Below, in pieces: positions 21,666-33,665 of a DNA stretch of 64,000 bases (within the stretch, counting starts at the first letter, position 1; every line of letters begins with the position of its first letter). The translations under genes were made by a program, and so were the position numbers. A model generated the notes under the pieces. That model was not told the origin of the DNA. It did no database searches and was given only the letters and a program-made list of their open reading frames with translations. Origin of the DNA: Zygnema cylindricum. Lineage: Eukaryota > Streptophyta > Zygnematophyceae > Zygnematales > Zygnemataceae. Where the stretch lies: the NCBI GenBank assembly GCA_037447655.1, contig JBBHKE010001893.1, positions 26,314 to 90,313 of the forward strand, written 5' to 3'.

Positions 21666-22414
21666 AAAAGTCCTAAGAGAGAAACTAACACTTATGTTTG
21701 AAGTTGGACCCTACAGGAAACACCAAATTGCAGGAGCACCAGCAGCTGAAAAAAGTACGATCCCATTTCAAGCAGCAGCTAAAGGAGAAAAGGAGATTAG
21801 AAGCTTAACCATTGAACCTCATCAAGAAGCAAGAATGCAAATCTATCCTCAAGAATCAACCGAACAAATCGAGAGACGCCTCAAAATCTCCCCGAGAGGA
21901 AAGCCTCCACATCGAAGGCGCGGCGAAAGCCGTAGATGGGGAAAAGAGGAAGGATTTTAGAAACCCTAAACCCAATGAGAAGTTCATGATTAAAAGATTA
22001 AGAGGGGAAGAAGAGGCAGACAGCTTAGAGAAGAAAGTAAACCTAAGTCAAAAATCCATTCGAGGTCATGGCAGTCTATACGACAGAGGGAGTCAAAGCT
22101 ATGATATTCTACACTATGGCAGAGAGAAAAAGGACTAAGAAAAAATCAGAAGTGAAAAATTCAAGAAAAGAAAGATGAAACCTAATTGTGTAGTGTTCTG
22201 TGAGCGCCTCCCACTATATGGATGCGACAAAAGCGGTACAGGTACCTTTGGAGATGAGCGACATTAGCGCGAGCGAAAAGGATTGTCGCACATTTCAAGC
22301 AACGTCATCGCGGCGACACGTTCAGTCATCGAACGATCGAAGCTGGTCGAACGATGACAACTTCATCACGCGACGCTTCACGAACAAAAAATATCATAAA
22401 ACATTTCAGGTGAC

Positions 22415-22993
22415 GTGATCGAGATCGCAAATTTACATATCAAACGACGTAAGATGGTCGGGCGACGAAAAATTTATCCTGCGACGCTTTACGATTATGA
22501 TATCGATTCACTTTGCGAAAGTGAAATCGACGGTTGCGGTTTAACAATAGTTACGCGAATCTTGGATTCGCAAGGTCACACGAACTACAAGGATTACACG
22601 TCATATAATCTGGATGAGGAGTCTGTAACAAAGGACGCAGTCGCCAGCCGCGCAATTCCCTTGTACGAAAAGCAAATCTCCGCGGTCCACTCACGAACGA
22701 CCAAGATTTTCAAGACCATTGGTGGTCCTAACGGACAATATTTTCCGGGAAGCAAAATCTCCCCGGCACTAACAAAATTTCACATTTTGCAGGGAACAGA
22801 ATGTACGGAAATATTTCACGCAATCACATTACCATTAAAACGCCGATGGCAAATAACCGATTCGCAAAAATCGAAGAGCACGGCAAGTACAGTACAATTA
22901 AAGCGCCAACCAATTACCGATTCAACGAAATCGAGGAGCGAGGCAAATATCGACACGAGCTCGAGTGGGAGTGTTGATTTTAGGCGATATTAA
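22415..22993 (+). CDS. Unidentified 192-codon ORF before the 3' LTR of element I
   Basis: The longest uninterrupted frame in element I. It ends 22 bases inside the presumed 3' LTR and spans the purine tract GAGTGGGAG. No domain is recognised. There is a short internal imperfect repeat (ITDSQKSKSTA / ITDSTKSRSEA) near its C-terminus. Base composition is more CG-rich than the rest of the element. It may be chance or an acquired sequence. I assign no function. Confidence 0.25.
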   Translation: MIEIANLHIKRRKMVGRRKIYPATLYDYDIDSLCESEIDGCGLTIVTRILDSQGHTNYKDYTSYNLDEESVTKDAVASRAIPLYEKQISAVHSRTTKIFKTIGGPNGQYFPGSKISPALTKFHILQGTECTEIFHAITLPLKRRWQITDSQKSKSTASTVQLKRQPITDSTKSRSEANIDTSSSGSVDFRRY

Positions 22994-23634
22994 CCGATAT
23001 TATGTACGGATATCGGAGCGTCGATATTGTGTACGGAAATCGGATTGCTGATATTGTACGGACTGCAAGATCGAATCGCACGGAATCGAGTGACGATTCC
23101 ACGACAGACATTTTTTGGCGGAAATTTTGACACATATTTGGGCGCGGCCACCGACGGCTGACACTATCTATTTTGGCGAGTAGTCATTGGACCACACGGT
23201 GCACACATTCAGCATTCAGATTGGAGTGCACATGTACAAATAGTGATTATTCTTCAGGAAGAGATCTATCTCTCTCACACATTATATCACAGGATAGCAA
23301 GTTGTTTAGGCAATGGTGTTTAACACTTTATTCATACAAACACATTGTACACAGAGATCACAGAGATCATAACATATCACAGAGATTAGAAACATAGTCT
23401 TAGGAGGAGAATCTAGCTTTATTGGTTAAAGAATGTCCTTGAGGCAAATGTAATTCCTAGTTTTATAATTTTGTTTAAAGTTGTTTAAACCTGCCTGTTC
23501 TATTGTTTACATCTATTTTTTCCCCCTACTCTAAACCCTTGTGAGGCACATAACAACACCCCTTCTTAGTGTATGTTATAGGTTTATCTACCCTAACCCT
23601 CGGCGAGGGGCTAGGGTGAGCGCCTAAACTAATA
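22972..23634 (+). repeat. 3' LTR of element I
   Basis: Likely TGTTGATTTT...CTAATA, 663 bp, preceded by the purine tract GAGTGGGAG. The part from 23064 on is shared with the left LTR. The first 92 bp contain three GATATT...GTACGG repeats and have no counterpart on the left because that copy is truncated. Confidence 0.65.
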
Positions 23635-23689
23635 CAAACACGCCACCATTTTGTCACTGTGTTCTCGTAGCCAAGCACTTATCCTTTGC

Positions 23690-24990
23690 TAATCATGGTT
23701 CCTTTGTTCGATTGTTATGGGTATTGTTTGGACAGGTTCTAAGAAAGTTGGGTCTTTGGTTTTGTGGAAATATACCTTTATTGGAGTAAAGTAGTCAAAA
23801 TGACAATGATAAAAAAGTTAAAATAGCAAAGACTAACAATGACCAATGATCGAATAGAGAATTCCGACAAGAAGGAGAGGAAAGATGGAATTTGGAGAGT
23901 GAGGGAATAGAATGGAATAGAGAGGAAAACTTAGGACGATTTTAGGATCGTTGAGTTTATAGGACACTGTTTGGGGGATTAGGAAAAAAAGTAATAAAAC
24001 ATTTGGAAAGGTTCAGTTTGTCACTATGCGAAGTAACTGGATTGTGGAAATTATGGGAGTGTGATAATAAGAATGGTCGATAAGAATGGGTTTGGGATCA
24101 AGTAGAAAATGAAATGGGGATGTGGACAAGTTTTCATTCGCAAATAGGAACATCAAAATAAACTAATCTTCCAAGATGTAGAACCTAAAAGTATGTATTT
24201 TTGGATATGGCAAAAAAACATATCCGAGTAAATTGAAGCATAGCGCCCTACAAACATTTTATAAAAGATAGATCTTTTGACACAATGATCTAATGAAAAT
24301 GGATACGTTTGCAAAGAAAATAAAACAAAACTTTCCAAAACATATATAGCAAACAAATAATAAACCATAAAAAAAGTCTACAACCAACTCCAAGTCAACC
24401 ACGTGATCTCAAAAAAAATCAACACTTACCATACTTCAACCCTCCTCAATTGACAATTTCATCCCTTAGGCTCATTTCTAAACCTCCTCCCTTCTTGCTC
24501 CATCCCATAAACAAAAACTCCCAAACCCAAAACTCTACCAAATTCTAACCACCCACACTCCCCTAATCCCCCCCGGTCAAGAGGCCCGGCGTCTCCTACC
24601 GCCTACGTGAAAATACACTATCCGTATAGAAAGCTGGCGGTGGGTCCGAACATGTTTTGCGCAAGTACGTCGACATTCGGGTAAAGATTGCACTGCTGCG
24701 TTTTGTCCGCCTGCTGGCACTCTTTGTTTACTGCGAACGGCGATACTCACATATCACCCAGCCGCAACACCTGTCGAGAATCGACCCAGCAACGGACGGT
24801 CAAAGACTCGTCGCGTCAAGGCTGCACTGTTGGAATTTGAAATTTTGTGAACAGATTTTGAAGCCATGCAGAGCATGGTATAAGGCAGGAAGCTTCGGTC
24901 TGGTACCTTGGTGCTGGGGTTGACCATACCGTCGCCGTTGAGCACTCCGCCGATCTGAGTCGGACCAACCGGACTGATTTGTATCGGGCC
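23690..24990 (-). pseudogene. Host phosphorylase paralogue fragment (intron 3, exon 3, intron 2, exon 2 part)
   Basis: Aligns in the same orientation to about 31360-32640 of the intact gene: intron 3 (e.g. GTGGAAATATACCTTTATT against GTGGAAATGTACCTTTATT), exon 3 at about 24600-24775, intron 2, and the 3' end of exon 2 at about 24904-24980 (QIGGVLNGDGMVNPSTK). Exon 3 carries substitutions that destroy the IGDLC region and a deletion near TGGG. Exon 2 is cut off before the GTSGWS motif. It cannot encode a working enzyme. Confidence 0.85.
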
Positions 24991-27606
24991 ATTTTTTATG
25001 TGTTTTTTTACATGAACTAGGAACAAGAAGTTGGGCTCTCAAAGTAGAGAATGGGGACACATGTTATGTGTAAGTCATACTTAAATTAAGAAGGGACCCT
25101 CTTTAATTGACAAAAAAAAATATTAAGAAAAATCAATGGTAAACATTTTTGATTAGAAGAAAATAGACGAAAAACAAAAAAAAAACAACGCAAACAAATT
25201 AAAAGTGAAAACACATCCGACCTTCCCCACGACATAATTGGGAATCCGTAAAACGGGGGGTCAGCCCTATAAACTCCTCGAGCACGACGAAGCACGCTAA
25301 GGAAGATCTACAACACGACGGTGACCCATACCGTGGTAGCAGATTGAAGAATAATGGCACCTTCCGCGTGTTGTAAGTTACGATTAAACATTTATGATAA
25401 AAACAAGTGGGGGCGTAAAGGGGGCTCCTATGCCCCTCCTCTCAAAGTAACTAACGCAAGCCACAAGTATAGAGGAACTAAACAAAAATAGGTACCAAAC
25501 AACCAAACATAATGATCGTCGTGATAATATCCATACCATCATGGTGCACATAATCGCACCATTTGTTTCTAAGAAGCAACAAAATTGGCCACTCTACACC
25601 AACCCTACCGCTTAACCAAATGTTGTAAACGAGGAAAGGATCGCAAAAACAATGTCCAAAAAAATACGGCGACCACCATTGAGAAAACAATGACTATTCG
25701 TTGCAAAACTGTAATACGCGAAACCTCGCGTCGAACTAATTACCCCCCTTCCGAAGAAATGGTCGAAATATTTTCGCAAAACAAACTCACGTCATCGCGT
25801 AAAAGGACAATGTCGCATGAACCAATGAGATAGTCGAGTACACGTGGACGAGAGAGACAAATCAAAAATTAGTGGGCGGTATTGAATGGGAAAGGAGTGA
25901 AACAACGAGTGCAAAATAGTGTTGCAAATAGTGGCATATCCCCAAGTCGTCTCTCCTTGTAAGGAGCAACAAAGTGAATAAACCCAATTGGGTTGAAAAA
26001 AATGGTTGCACGAGTGAAATAAATAATATCGTAAAACAGGCGAGGGGGGAAGCCGGAACGGTAGGGTGATGGTGAGTTGAAAGTCGCAATGAAAAAAATG
26101 GAAATAAAGGGTATAATCAGTGGTGAGCCTTAACCTAGCAAGTGGAAAATTGGACCCACAAGTGTGAGAAGAGTTATAGGTCGATTGGTGCGGACTTTCT
26201 TGTAAATGAAAGCTTAATCAAACCTAACTTAGAGGGTGGAGAAAACCATCGTGCATGTTAGAGCAATGGGATAAATTGCCTATAGGGAGACTTTTGGGAA
26301 CAAATAAAATCGTACGAAGCACGGGGGGTGATTGGAACAAAACAGGAGTATCCCAAACTAAGCATGTAGGCATTATTACACCAACAACACACATAACAAG
26401 TACGTGTAACTTCTGCCATATATATTCAACCTAACCCATTGCTGAGACGAGACGAAATGCATATATACAAACCACAACATTTTGGGCCAAAGACCACAAG
26501 ACCCAACAAATCGTGGAGGGCTCCCATTAGGCAATCATCGAAGGCAGATTAAAAGTTATATGGTCATAGGTGTGCGACGGGAAGTGCGTGTGAGGTGGGA
26601 ACTGACACCACAAAAAAGCACGAAAAAGAAACAATTAGACGACAAACAAACTATATCCCACGATTTCCCATTACACGATACGTGAAACGCATCGTGAAAA
26701 AACATTGTGAAACAACTCATAAACCGTGCCCGTGGGTCCTCCCGTTGAGAGACCGGCGGAGTGACATTTATCTTAATGAAAGCATCGCAGCCGAGAGTAA
26801 GAGACGTTGAATGCTTGAAACTTTGCATTGAAGAGGACAACAGGTCGGTTGTTTGGTCGATGGAGGGATTTGAAGGACCAACACAAAAATCTAACTTCAT
26901 TTTTAATGAAAATATCAGGCCCTTGAGATGGTGGAAAGTCGTGTTGAATTATGCAACATGCATTGAAAAGCCTTCACACTTCAATTAGAAAGTTCACAAA
27001 CTGTTACATGGAAGGCAATCTGACTTATTGCTTGTAATTGGGCAAAAACCACAAGTTTCTTGTGTTAACCTCAGTTACAACCAAATTTTAAGTATTTCAA
27101 CAAGTTTGAATGCCTGAGTGAGAGGTCCTTAGAGAGCAAATACAGATTCATATGCGAAACTTAACACTTTTTAAAACAAGATGATTATAAACTTTACATA
27201 AAATGTTTTTATCCAAGCCACAAAAAGACGATTTTTTTTTTTGAAACATCCCACAGCAAGAACTTTGCGAGACCAGATTCTCGTCATTGACATGTTCCTT
27301 GAAATTGATCAACACTAAAATAATTGTTAATGGTATCGGATTACAAAGACAGAGAATCTCTGAAGTAAACTAGGGCTTTAATTCCTCCACAAAATATAAA
27401 TAAGCCGATCCACAAGAAATATACCGAGTAGAACTCCGCCTGTCTTTAAAAAACAGTTCCGTACAGAGCTAAGCTTCACTTTCCGCTAAAAACAAATCGT
27501 AGGAGAAATAGCCTTTATTATTGAAGATCGTAGAACCGGCAGTCCTATACGGACCACTTAAATTCCACCTTTCAATAGAATAATAGAATTGACAGGTATG
27601 TCAAAA
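24991..27606. other. Intergenic sequence downstream of the host gene
   Basis: No gene, LTR or RNA gene recognised on either strand. All open frames are short and without family resemblance. Local composition is A-rich with islands of CG-containing words (25240-25320, 25680-25860). It probably contains old unclassified repeats. Confidence 0.5.
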
Positions 27607-27611
27607 TCCCT

Positions 27612-27617
27612 TTTATT
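27612..27617 (-). promoter_or_regulatory. Candidate polyadenylation signal of the host gene
   Basis: AATAAA on the minus strand about 90 bases past the TGA stop of the seven-exon gene. An ATTAA-rich stretch precedes it. Confidence 0.5.
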
Positions 27618-27706
27618 TGTAGAAACTATTAACATATAAAACTCGTACGGTTTAATTAAGCAATTAGCCAATTTATCGCGCCCTGCGTTCGTCAGTTTCC
27701 GTACGG

Positions 27707-30700
27707 TCAGTTGTAGTCCAGCGTGAACTTGCAGACCGTGCTGGCAGGGCCCTGCAGAGCGCCGCTCAGCACCTGGGCCGTACAGCGGCTTTGCAGCCAC
27801 GTCAGCACCACACCTGCCAAAAATAAACACGTGGCATCACATTACTTTCAAAAGGTTAGAAAGGAAATCTCGCGGAAACTCACGATTTTTCATCTCTTGA
27901 AAATAGAACGAGGAGAATCGGAGGCTTGTTGCGATGGCGCAGCAAAAAGAAAAATAGAAAAGCAATGTGACATCATCATCACTAATACTTTCAAATGTTG
28001 TCACCTAACCAGGGTGTGCTAATTACGCAATCGAAAGTTTTACCCTCGATTTGAAGGTAAACTGTACATTCCGTACAGTTGTCCGGGCAAATTTACTTAC
28101 GGTTTGCCCTGAAACTGTACGAGTCGCCCTCACCATTAGGGCAAATTTCCTCAAATTGATTACCCTATGGGTGTGTGCATTGGCACGTCGCGATATCCCA
28201 CCGCATTTCAAGTGGATGCTGAATCGTTCGCAACAGTGCGCTGAGTATCTCGCACTCGTATCTCGTACTTCTTACTTTCAGTATCTCGTATTCTGTCGTC
28301 TTTTCTGTTATCAATTCAGTCGCTCGTTGCAAACGTGACGCCTCGAACAATTAAGTCATCAGACACCATCTCTTCCGCATGATGTCACATAACTTTCTGC
28401 TATTTGAAGTTTTCGTTCGAAACTGTACGATCGTACTGTAATGGTTGAGTTCAGACATTTCGATTCATGAAACCAAAATTCCATCAGCACTTTCAGCAGT
28501 TTCGCACACATCTCAATACATCACAAGTCGATATTGGCCGCCATGTCACAGTGAGATTACACTTTAGAGCATTTGCAGTAAAAAGCTTCACACATTCAAT
28601 GGCATTCGTGTACCGTACTTGAATAGGAAGCGATGGCATAGCCGTATCCTGTGGCGAAGTCTCGTTCAATTTCCACCTGTCGCCATGTGCCATCTTTCAG
28701 TTTGGTGACCGGAACATGGAGCCAGTTAGCGTTCCCACGAATCACAGTGTACGGAAGCCTTTTTTTGGAAAACATGTTGTACCTGCAGGCAACCAATCAC
28801 CACATGCCACCAAATTACATTTTTTTAGTTGTAAGCTAATCGAACATCTTCTAAAATCCATTTGGTTAGCCTCTAATTTACATTCTACAAGTCACAAAGA
28901 ATTTGTTGCATGGAAATCAAACTCAAGAAATGTTCGTTACCTAGTTTCGCTCGATTCTCATTTGCGTTCCCAGCAACGGACAACTGTACGGCTTAATGTT
29001 ACACACAAAAGAAACTACAAAGTCTGGCATCGAGGAGGGAAGAAGCTTGGTTTACCAAAGAAGTTGTCATTCAATCAGATACTGCCCATTTCTGCAACTA
29101 CACGGTGAATCGCTAGTAGCTGTAGCGATAATCACGTTTCTTTTGCCCTCTGAATGCAAAACAAAGTTAATCACACTTTTTTTTTCTTACCAGTAATCCT
29201 TTCTGTGGTTCACGATTGTCCACGTAAGATGGACATGAAATATAATTCTTAAAACTAAAACAGTCATACTAATGATTTCTTAATGCTAATCAAGATTCAC
29301 AATGTACTTCACATATGTAAACGAAACAGATTCGCAATTTTAGCTTTTAAAAAGTAAGCAATTAGCCTTTTCTTCTGGGTAATAAAAGGACATGATGGAA
29401 CTTACTGCTGAATGGCGAAAGCCATCCCAACAGCCTCCATGGCCGATACAGCAATGACATTCTTTTGAGTGAAGTTCCTGGTTCCTTTCCAAGCTTCGTT
29501 CAGTAAAGAAGCAGTGAACTCTCGAGCACTCATGTCCCATGGAACTCCGGAATAGAAAAATTGTCCGTCAATCTGCACCGTCCAGCCAATTCACTTTCTC
29601 TCTCATTAACAGGTGCAAGTCCGTACACTTGTGTGAACTTGGATCTCGGTTCATGACAAGAAGTGCAAGATCAGTTATGATTGAGTAATAACAATGGCAA
29701 TTGTAATAAAAACCATCGGTGTAGCCATTGGAGCATGGTCGAGACAACTTTTATAACACTAGATGTGATTGAAGATGCTCATATTGTCGTGAGGACGAGC
29801 AGGAATTGGGTCTGTGATACAATGAAAAGCTCTAAAGAGGCCTTCTTGACGTCTTCTCCAAAACAACATTTGGAACATCCACGAGGCACAGGATTTCATG
29901 AGCGTGAATATAACAGCTGGTGTCTTTCGTTTGATCCAAATCTCATGTGTATGAGTATTTCTGTGCTCATTACAATTTTGAGTAATAGCTGGTAATAATC
30001 ATATTCTTTATGCCACTTTTAGATTCCTGCACTGATTTACTGTGGTGGTTGCACATCCGAGTTGTAGAGAAGAATTTTCTGCTTTTTAGCGCACATGAAT
30101 CAACATCCACCATAATTATCTCCCCTGCAAACTGTTCGTCTGTCCAAACTAACAACTACAATGAACAGTGTAGAGAAGCATCTGTATATAGTGCACTTCT
30201 TGTACTTGTAGAGAATGCATCCAGTAAGCACACTGCCCATCTTTCGGTGGAAATGAATTATTAGTGTAAATCCGGATTTAAGATGTAAAACACTAATTTA
30301 GCTTAGTGTAAATCCAGTATTATCCGCATGTGTAGTGTAGAACGCAAAAAATATTCAGAAGCCGAGTACGAAAGTCCTTCGACAGTTAAATTTTAATCGT
30401 AAGAAAGTTACAAAAACGACATATGAGAGGGATGACGTACGATAATTCAGAACTGTTTTAGCATCACTTATTGCAGCAAGACGAACTATTAACATGCTGA
30501 AACTGTTCAAACTGTTGGAATATAAAATTACGGACAACTTACATGGATGTAGCGGATAGCCGGCAGCGAGGATATTTTCATCGAGAGTTAGATTTTCAAA
30601 TCTTCATCTTTGTTTTCCTCTAGCAGTAAAGGAAAAGCTTGTAATAAACGACATTGTTACGAAATAAATGTAGCTCACGAACTCCACCCTCTAGGAGTCA

Positions 30701-33121
30701 CAATTGGTCCAATACCTACTTTCAATTCCCTAGCAAATGGACACTGTTTGTGTAAAGTTTATGGTGTTTGAACTGGTAGTATGAATTCCATATATAAAAG
30801 ATCTCACGTGTGAACAATATCATAATTTCTCAAACTAGCTAGATTATATCCTTACAGTTCACATCCTTCCACATCCTTACATCCTTACCCATGAGAAGCC
30901 ACGTTACACAGCATACGTTATAGTAGTTAATTTTAAAAAAGCGTTAACTCTAAGAATTCACTGACTCCAATACCGATGGGTCGTGTACTGTACCTCCGAA
31001 CACGTCCTATGGTCGTACACCCCCGTAGCTTGTTGCGGGTTTTTGTAGTCGTACTTCACACCGGTGGCGGCGCTGAGATTTCCGAAGTACTCACTCTCGA
31101 TGTACAACACTTTGGCAGAACGCGCCGGCCGCTGGAGGTACGCCAGCTGGCTCCTCGCGACTTCCACAATTTCCTTCGTCAGCTTTACGCTCGCCTTTAC
31201 CTGTTCACTCGACCACAGCCAAATAAAAACATTGAAAGACGTTACAACTTTTCGCAAATATTATTGTAGTCCACTCCATTTAAGAACAAGTTCTGACCAA
31301 CGTTTTCTTTAGTTGAGTTATGAAGTGAACTGACTAGATAGTTTTACAAACCAAACTCTAATCAATGGTTCCTCTGTTGTATTTTGAGATGAATGGACTA
31401 GACAAATGTATAAACCAAATTCAAATCGACAGTTACTTTGTTCGACTGGGAGGTGAATTGTCTAGACGGGCATTACGAAAGTTTCGTTTCAAATTTGGTG
31501 GAAATGTACCTTTATTATAGTAAAATAGTCAAAAAGACAATAATAAAGAAGTTAGAATACCGCAGACTAACAATGAACAATGGTCGAATAGAGAATTTCA
31601 GCAAGGAGGAGGAAAGGTAGAATCCAAATAAAAAGGAAAGCTTAGGACAATTTGAGATGATATGACAGTTTCCCAATTTTACACTTGTAATGTCACTTAT
31701 AGTGATTGCTGAGTTCAAAGGAAACTGTTTGGGAGATTCTTGTTGATAAAGTACAGAAATTTGTGAAGGTTCAGTTTGTCTTCTGCGAAAGAAATTGAAG
31801 ATCGAGGAATTTGAATATTATGCGAGTGTGATATGCTTTGAGACCAAGTGGAAGTCCAAATAGGGAGCTCAATTCACAAGCAGAAATATCAATTACACTT
31901 GACTTTTCCAAAAAAGAAAAGACGTAAAATATACATTTTTGGATACGGGAAATAAAAGATAGCCGACAAATTTGAAAGGCAACAGTTTAATTTTACGCAC
32001 GTTTACAAAAGCTAGGTTTCTCCATACAAACGACTCATTAAAAATAGATACTTTGGTAAAGAAAAAAGGGCAAAATTCACCTAATACTGCCATGTAACAT
32101 TTTACAAAGAGAAAACCTCATTCCGTCCCTTGACTCGTCTCCAAACATCCTCCCTTCCTAAACCAATTCACAAACACATTCAAACCCAAAACTCAACCTA
32201 TAATCTCCCCCGGGCAACCGGCACGGCGTCTCGTACCGCCTGCGTGAAGAGGCACTGTCCGTACAGAAAGCTGGCGGTGGGTCCGAACGTGTTTTGCGGG
32301 AGTACGTCGACATTCGGGTAGCCGTTGCACTGCTGCGTCCAGTCCGCCTGCTGGCACTCCCAGTTCACTGCGAACGGCGATATGCACAGATCGCCGATTC
32401 GCATCACCTGCCAAGAAACGCGCCAGCCAAACCCAACGGAACCTTAAAGATTCGTCGCGTCACGGCTGCACCGTTGAAATTTGAAATTTCGTAAACAGAT
32501 TCCGACGCCATGCAGAGCAAAAATTTTCAGACAGAGAGAGCTAAGTTTTGGACGCTTTCGTGGTTTACCTTGGTGCTGGGGTTGACCGTACCGTCGCCGT
32601 TGAGCACTCCGCCGATCTGCGTCGACCAACCGGACGTCCCCATGTACACCATTACCGAAATGTACGGACGGCATTCCAGAAGTTCGCGCACGCATAGCGC
32701 TGCCGTGATTGGCCCGATGCCTGCAGTACAGCGCGGGGCAAAGATAAAGGACGGTTCAGATTTCGTACGACACTTATTTAGCTTGATCTGCGGCGGGCGA
32801 TCGTACGGCTCTGCGCGTACCTGTGGTGACCAGAAGGACTCGCTGGCCCATGATCATGCCCACGCGGCGGCTGACGCAAACTGTCCTTGGAGAACCCGCC
32901 GACTGGTTCTTCAGATTCTCCAGCAAATAGCGCTCCTCCGGGAAGCCCGAGAAGGTGCCCGGGTCGGCCACCAGGAGCGCCACGTGGGTCTTGCCGCCGA
33001 ACTCACCGCAACCCGGAGAGGTCTGCGTCAGGACACGTCGGCGCTGTCCCTCCGCTGCAAGGAGGGACGAAACTCGGAGAAGCGCTAGCGCCAAGAAGTT
33101 GACGGACGTTAGACGCGCCAT
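27707..33121 (-). CDS. Secreted nucleoside phosphorylase-like protein (PNP/UDP family, bark-storage-protein-like), 7 exons
   Basis: Joining 33121-32821, 32720-32569, 32407-32219, 31200-30994, 29572-29406, 28782-28619 and 27813-27707 gives 1287 nt, 428 residues plus TGA. All six introns have GT...AG ends and phases that match exactly. The start MARLTSVNFLALALL gives a signal peptide of about 23 residues. An in-frame upstream Met run exists but would bury the signal peptide. Family features: GIGPITAA at 101-108, MGTSGW at 127-132, RIGDLCISPF at 154-163, SAMEAVGMA at 326-334 (place of the nucleoside-binding Met-Glu) and LPYTVIRGNAN at 348-358. There the usual catalytic Asp after IRG-S is Asn358, so classical phosphorolysis or hydrolysis may be altered. 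Plant relatives include vegetative and bark storage proteins. A secreted or vacuolar role in nucleoside salvage or storage is inference. It is the only intact host gene here. Confidence 0.88.
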
Positions 33122-33221
33122 GAGTGTCGGCGAGAGTGAGTGGGATTGGGGTGCGAGGGAGGGAAGGCGTGAGGCTAGAAGGGAATGCGTAACTTCACTT
33201 GCTGTGAAGTGGACAAAAATG

Positions 33222-33230
33222 ATCTTATAA
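33222..33230 (-). promoter_or_regulatory. Candidate TATA box of the host gene
   Basis: On the minus strand GTTATAAGATC lies about 100 bases upstream of the ATG at 33121, which would give a 5' leader of roughly 70 bases. No other TATA-like motif lies close by. Confidence 0.5.
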
Positions 33231-33665
33231 CTCGCACAGGCGTGGAACTCTTCCATCATTTCTGGATAAAGTACTGTACAGGACCGGCCAGGTGGCGTGT
33301 CAGTACGGAATAACATCACGACAAATATAAGATTTTTCGAGTATTTTCAAACTTTTACGCTTCTGTCATTTTCGAAAACATATGGTGGCAGCTTCCACCA
33401 CACGTTAAGGACTTTAGGGCAAATGTCCATTGTAGCGGAGAGCCGTCTGTTAAGTATGTCGTATGCAATGATGTCACGGAGGAGAAATGAGCAGTTATCC
33501 CTCAATCAGAGCAATTTACAGCCAATTAAGCTGAGCCGCGTGTACAAGCGTAGGTGTGCACACACGTGCAATGCTGAAACCATCACGACAAAAAGAAACG
33601 CGAAAACTCTCAGAAAAGGTCTTACACTGTCAGAAGTACCATTGTACGATATCTTTCTACGAGTG

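Larger units (their letters stand above)
17804..23634 (+). mobile_element. Element I: large LTR retrotransposon derivative with almost no coding sequence
   Basis: Direct repeats at 17804-18375 and 23064-23634 are LTR copies, clearly homologous throughout. The right LTR probably starts at 22972 (TGTTGATTTT after the purine tract GAGTGGGAG), so the left LTR is missing about 90 bp at its start. A primer-site-like GGTTATGTGCCCACTAC follows the left LTR. Internally only a short copia-like gag piece is recognisable. The rest is A-rich with tandem duplications and no protease, integrase or RT. This is the pattern of a large retrotransposon derivative (LARD). Confidence 0.75.

Noticed and set aside
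24754-25026. 90-codon minus-strand ORF with QIGGVLNGDG motif as a separate gene
   Set aside because: It is the truncated exon 2 of the phosphorylase paralogue running into unrelated sequence; no start, acceptor or downstream exons support it.
32510-33102. Plus-strand ORFs of 192 and 71 codons opposite host exons 1 and 2
   Set aside because: They are antisense shadows of GC-rich exons; the minus strand gives a spliced, phase-matched gene.
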